Below, piece by piece: positions 4,822 to 5,866 of a DNA stretch of 5,866 nt. The stretch's first letter is position 1. Every line of letters begins with the position of its first letter. Below the pieces are notes generated by a model. That model was not told where the DNA came from and did no database searches. It worked only from the letters and a program-made list of their open reading frames with translations. The position numbers and the translations under genes were made by a program. Origin of the DNA: Nocardioidaceae bacterium (GTDB lineage: Bacteria; Actinomycetota; Actinomycetes; Propionibacteriales; Nocardioidaceae); contig JACCVA010000364.1 of assembly GCA_013698435.1 (NCBI GenBank), forward strand, positions 1-5,866. The letters are read 5' to 3'.

Positions 4822-5866
4822 GTGGAACGACCCGCGACCACCGACCCTCTCGTCGGGCGCCTGCTCGACGGGCGGTACCGCATGGGCGCCAAGATCGCCC
4901 GGGGCGGGATGGCCACCGTCTACGAAGCCACCGACCTGCGCCTGGACCGGCCGGTCGCGATCAAGGTGATGCCGCATGCGCTGGCCGACAACGAGGAGTT
5001 CAGCCAGCGCTTCGTGCGCGAGGCCCGTGCCGCCGCCCGGCTCACCCACCCCAACGTCGTCGCGGTCTACGACCAGGGCGACGACGACGGGACGCTCTTC
5101 TTGGCCATGGAGTACGTCGCCGGACGGGTCACCCTGCGTGACGTGATCCGGGCCGATGCGCCGCTCGCGCCGGGGCGGGCGCTGGCGCTCTTCGAGGAGA
5201 TCCTCAAGGCCATCGCCGCCGCGCACGAGTCCGGCATCATCCACCGCGACGTCAAGCCCGAGAACGTGCTGATCGACCCGCGGGGCCGCGTCAAGGTCGC
5301 CGACTTCGGCCTCGCCCGGGCGATCAGCTCCGCCACCACGGCCACCGCGACGGCGGGGGTGCTGATGGGCACCGTGTCCTACATCGCCCCCGAGCTCGTC
5401 ACCGAGGGGCGCTCCGACGCCCGCTCGGACGTGTACGCACTTGGGGTGCTGCTCTTCGAGCTGTTGACGGGCCACAAGCCGCACACCGGCGACAGCCCGA
5501 TCCAGGTGGCGTACAAGCACGTCCACGACGACGTACCGGCACCGTCGGCGATGGTGGACGGCATCCCGCCGTACCTCGACGCCTTCGTCGCCCGGGCCAC
5601 CGCGCGTCAGCGCGACCTCCGGCCAGCCGATGCGCACGTCATGCTGCAGCAGCTCCGGCGCGTGCGCCACGCCCTCGATCACGGCGTCGTCAACGACGAG
5701 GAGCTGACCAGCGACCTGACGCCGACCGTCGCGGTCGGCACCGCACCAGGTGACGGTTGGGCGTACGACGACGTGTTCGACCTGCTGACCGACGACGAGG
5801 GCGTGCCGTCCCAGGACGCTAGCCAGCCCCCACCGGCAAGCGAGGACGAGGTCTTCGACGTCGCTG
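4822..5866 (+). CDS. pknL: PknL-type Ser/Thr protein kinase (3' truncated)
   Basis: Open from GTG 4822 to the right edge: 348 residues with no stop. A Hanks-type kinase domain covers about residues 19-285. Visible are the Gly-rich loop IARGGMATVY (25-34), VAIK with Lys48, helix-C Glu67, HRDVKPEN (141-148, catalytic Asp143), DFG (161-163), a Thr-rich activation loop (Thr172, 173, 175, 177, 184), APE (189-191) and SDVYALGVLLFELLTG (202-217). HRD makes it an RD kinase, normally switched on by activation-loop autophosphorylation. The first Gly of the loop is Ala26, as in M. tuberculosis PknL from memory. Residues 286-348 are an acidic, Pro-containing linker. A membrane helix, with or without PASTA domains, would be expected beyond the edge but cannot be seen. 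The assignment to PknL rests on divergence from the Rv2175c-like gene and on family resemblance. The start follows the TAAACT box and the N-terminal match to family members. Confidence 0.9.
   Translation, partial: MERPATTDPLVGRLLDGRYRMGAKIARGGMATVYEATDLRLDRPVAIKVMPHALADNEEFSQRFVREARAAARLTHPNVVAVYDQGDDDGTLFLAMEYVAGRVTLRDVIRADAPLAPGRALALFEEILKAIAAAHESGIIHRDVKPENVLIDPRGRVKVADFGLARAISSATTATATAGVLMGTVSYIAPELVTEGRSDARSDVYALGVLLFELLTGHKPHTGDSPIQVAYKHVHDDVPAPSAMVDGIPPYLDAFVARATARQRDLRPADAHVMLQQLRRVRHALDHGVVNDEELTSDLTPTVAVGTAPGDGWAYDDVFDLLTDDEGVPSQDASQPPPASEDEVFDVA

Noticed and set aside
4666..5682. Long open frame on the minus strand continuing upstream of the Rv2175c-like gene, giving up to 462 aa
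   Set aside because: It runs antisense through the kinase gene, whose motifs are unambiguous. It has no recognisable domain and reflects high-GC codon bias.

Overview
The window is high-GC, densely coded DNA of actinobacterial type. Genes tend to use GTG starts, and four of them begin a few bases downstream of TAnnnT-type -10 boxes with no Shine-Dalgarno sequence, a pattern common for leaderless actinobacterial mRNAs. The right two thirds matches, from memory, the Mycobacterium tuberculosis block Rv2172c (methylenetetrahydrofolate reductase-like) - Rv2173 (idsA2) - Rv2175c (DNA-binding PknL substrate) - Rv2176 (pknL). The mannosyltransferase gene mptA (Rv2174), which lies between idsA2 and Rv2175c in M. 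tuberculosis, is absent from that position. This suggests, without proving, a non-mycolate actinobacterium such as a member of the Propionibacteriales.

Layout. 1-852 (+): 3' part of an ATP-grasp ligase gene, cut by the left edge. 845-2185 (+): a phytoene-desaturase-family FAD oxidoreductase whose start overlaps the ligase stop by 8 bases, so the two form a coupled unit. 2210-3097 (-): metF, convergent with the oxidoreductase. 3098-3194: a 97-bp divergent promoter region with a 15-bp inverted repeat (14 of 15 matching), each arm starting 32-33 bases upstream of a start codon. 3195-4268 (+): an IdsA2-type long-chain polyprenyl diphosphate synthase. 4294-4665 (-): a 123-aa Rv2175c-like winged-helix protein, convergent with idsA. 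4666-4821: a 156-bp divergent promoter region. 4822-5866 (+): the kinase domain and start of the juxtamembrane region of a PknL-type Ser/Thr kinase, cut by the right edge.

How the genes relate. The kinase and the small DNA-binding protein are a known enzyme-substrate pair in mycobacteria and are divergent here as there. The prenyl synthase supplies C15-C20 or longer isoprenoid diphosphates. MetF makes 5-methyl-tetrahydrofolate for methionine synthesis. The shared inverted repeat hints that metF and idsA are co-regulated. The ligase/oxidoreductase pair has no assigned pathway and is the least understood part of the window. No RNA genes, insertion sequences or CRISPR arrays were seen, and no stretch over 300 bases lacks a gene.
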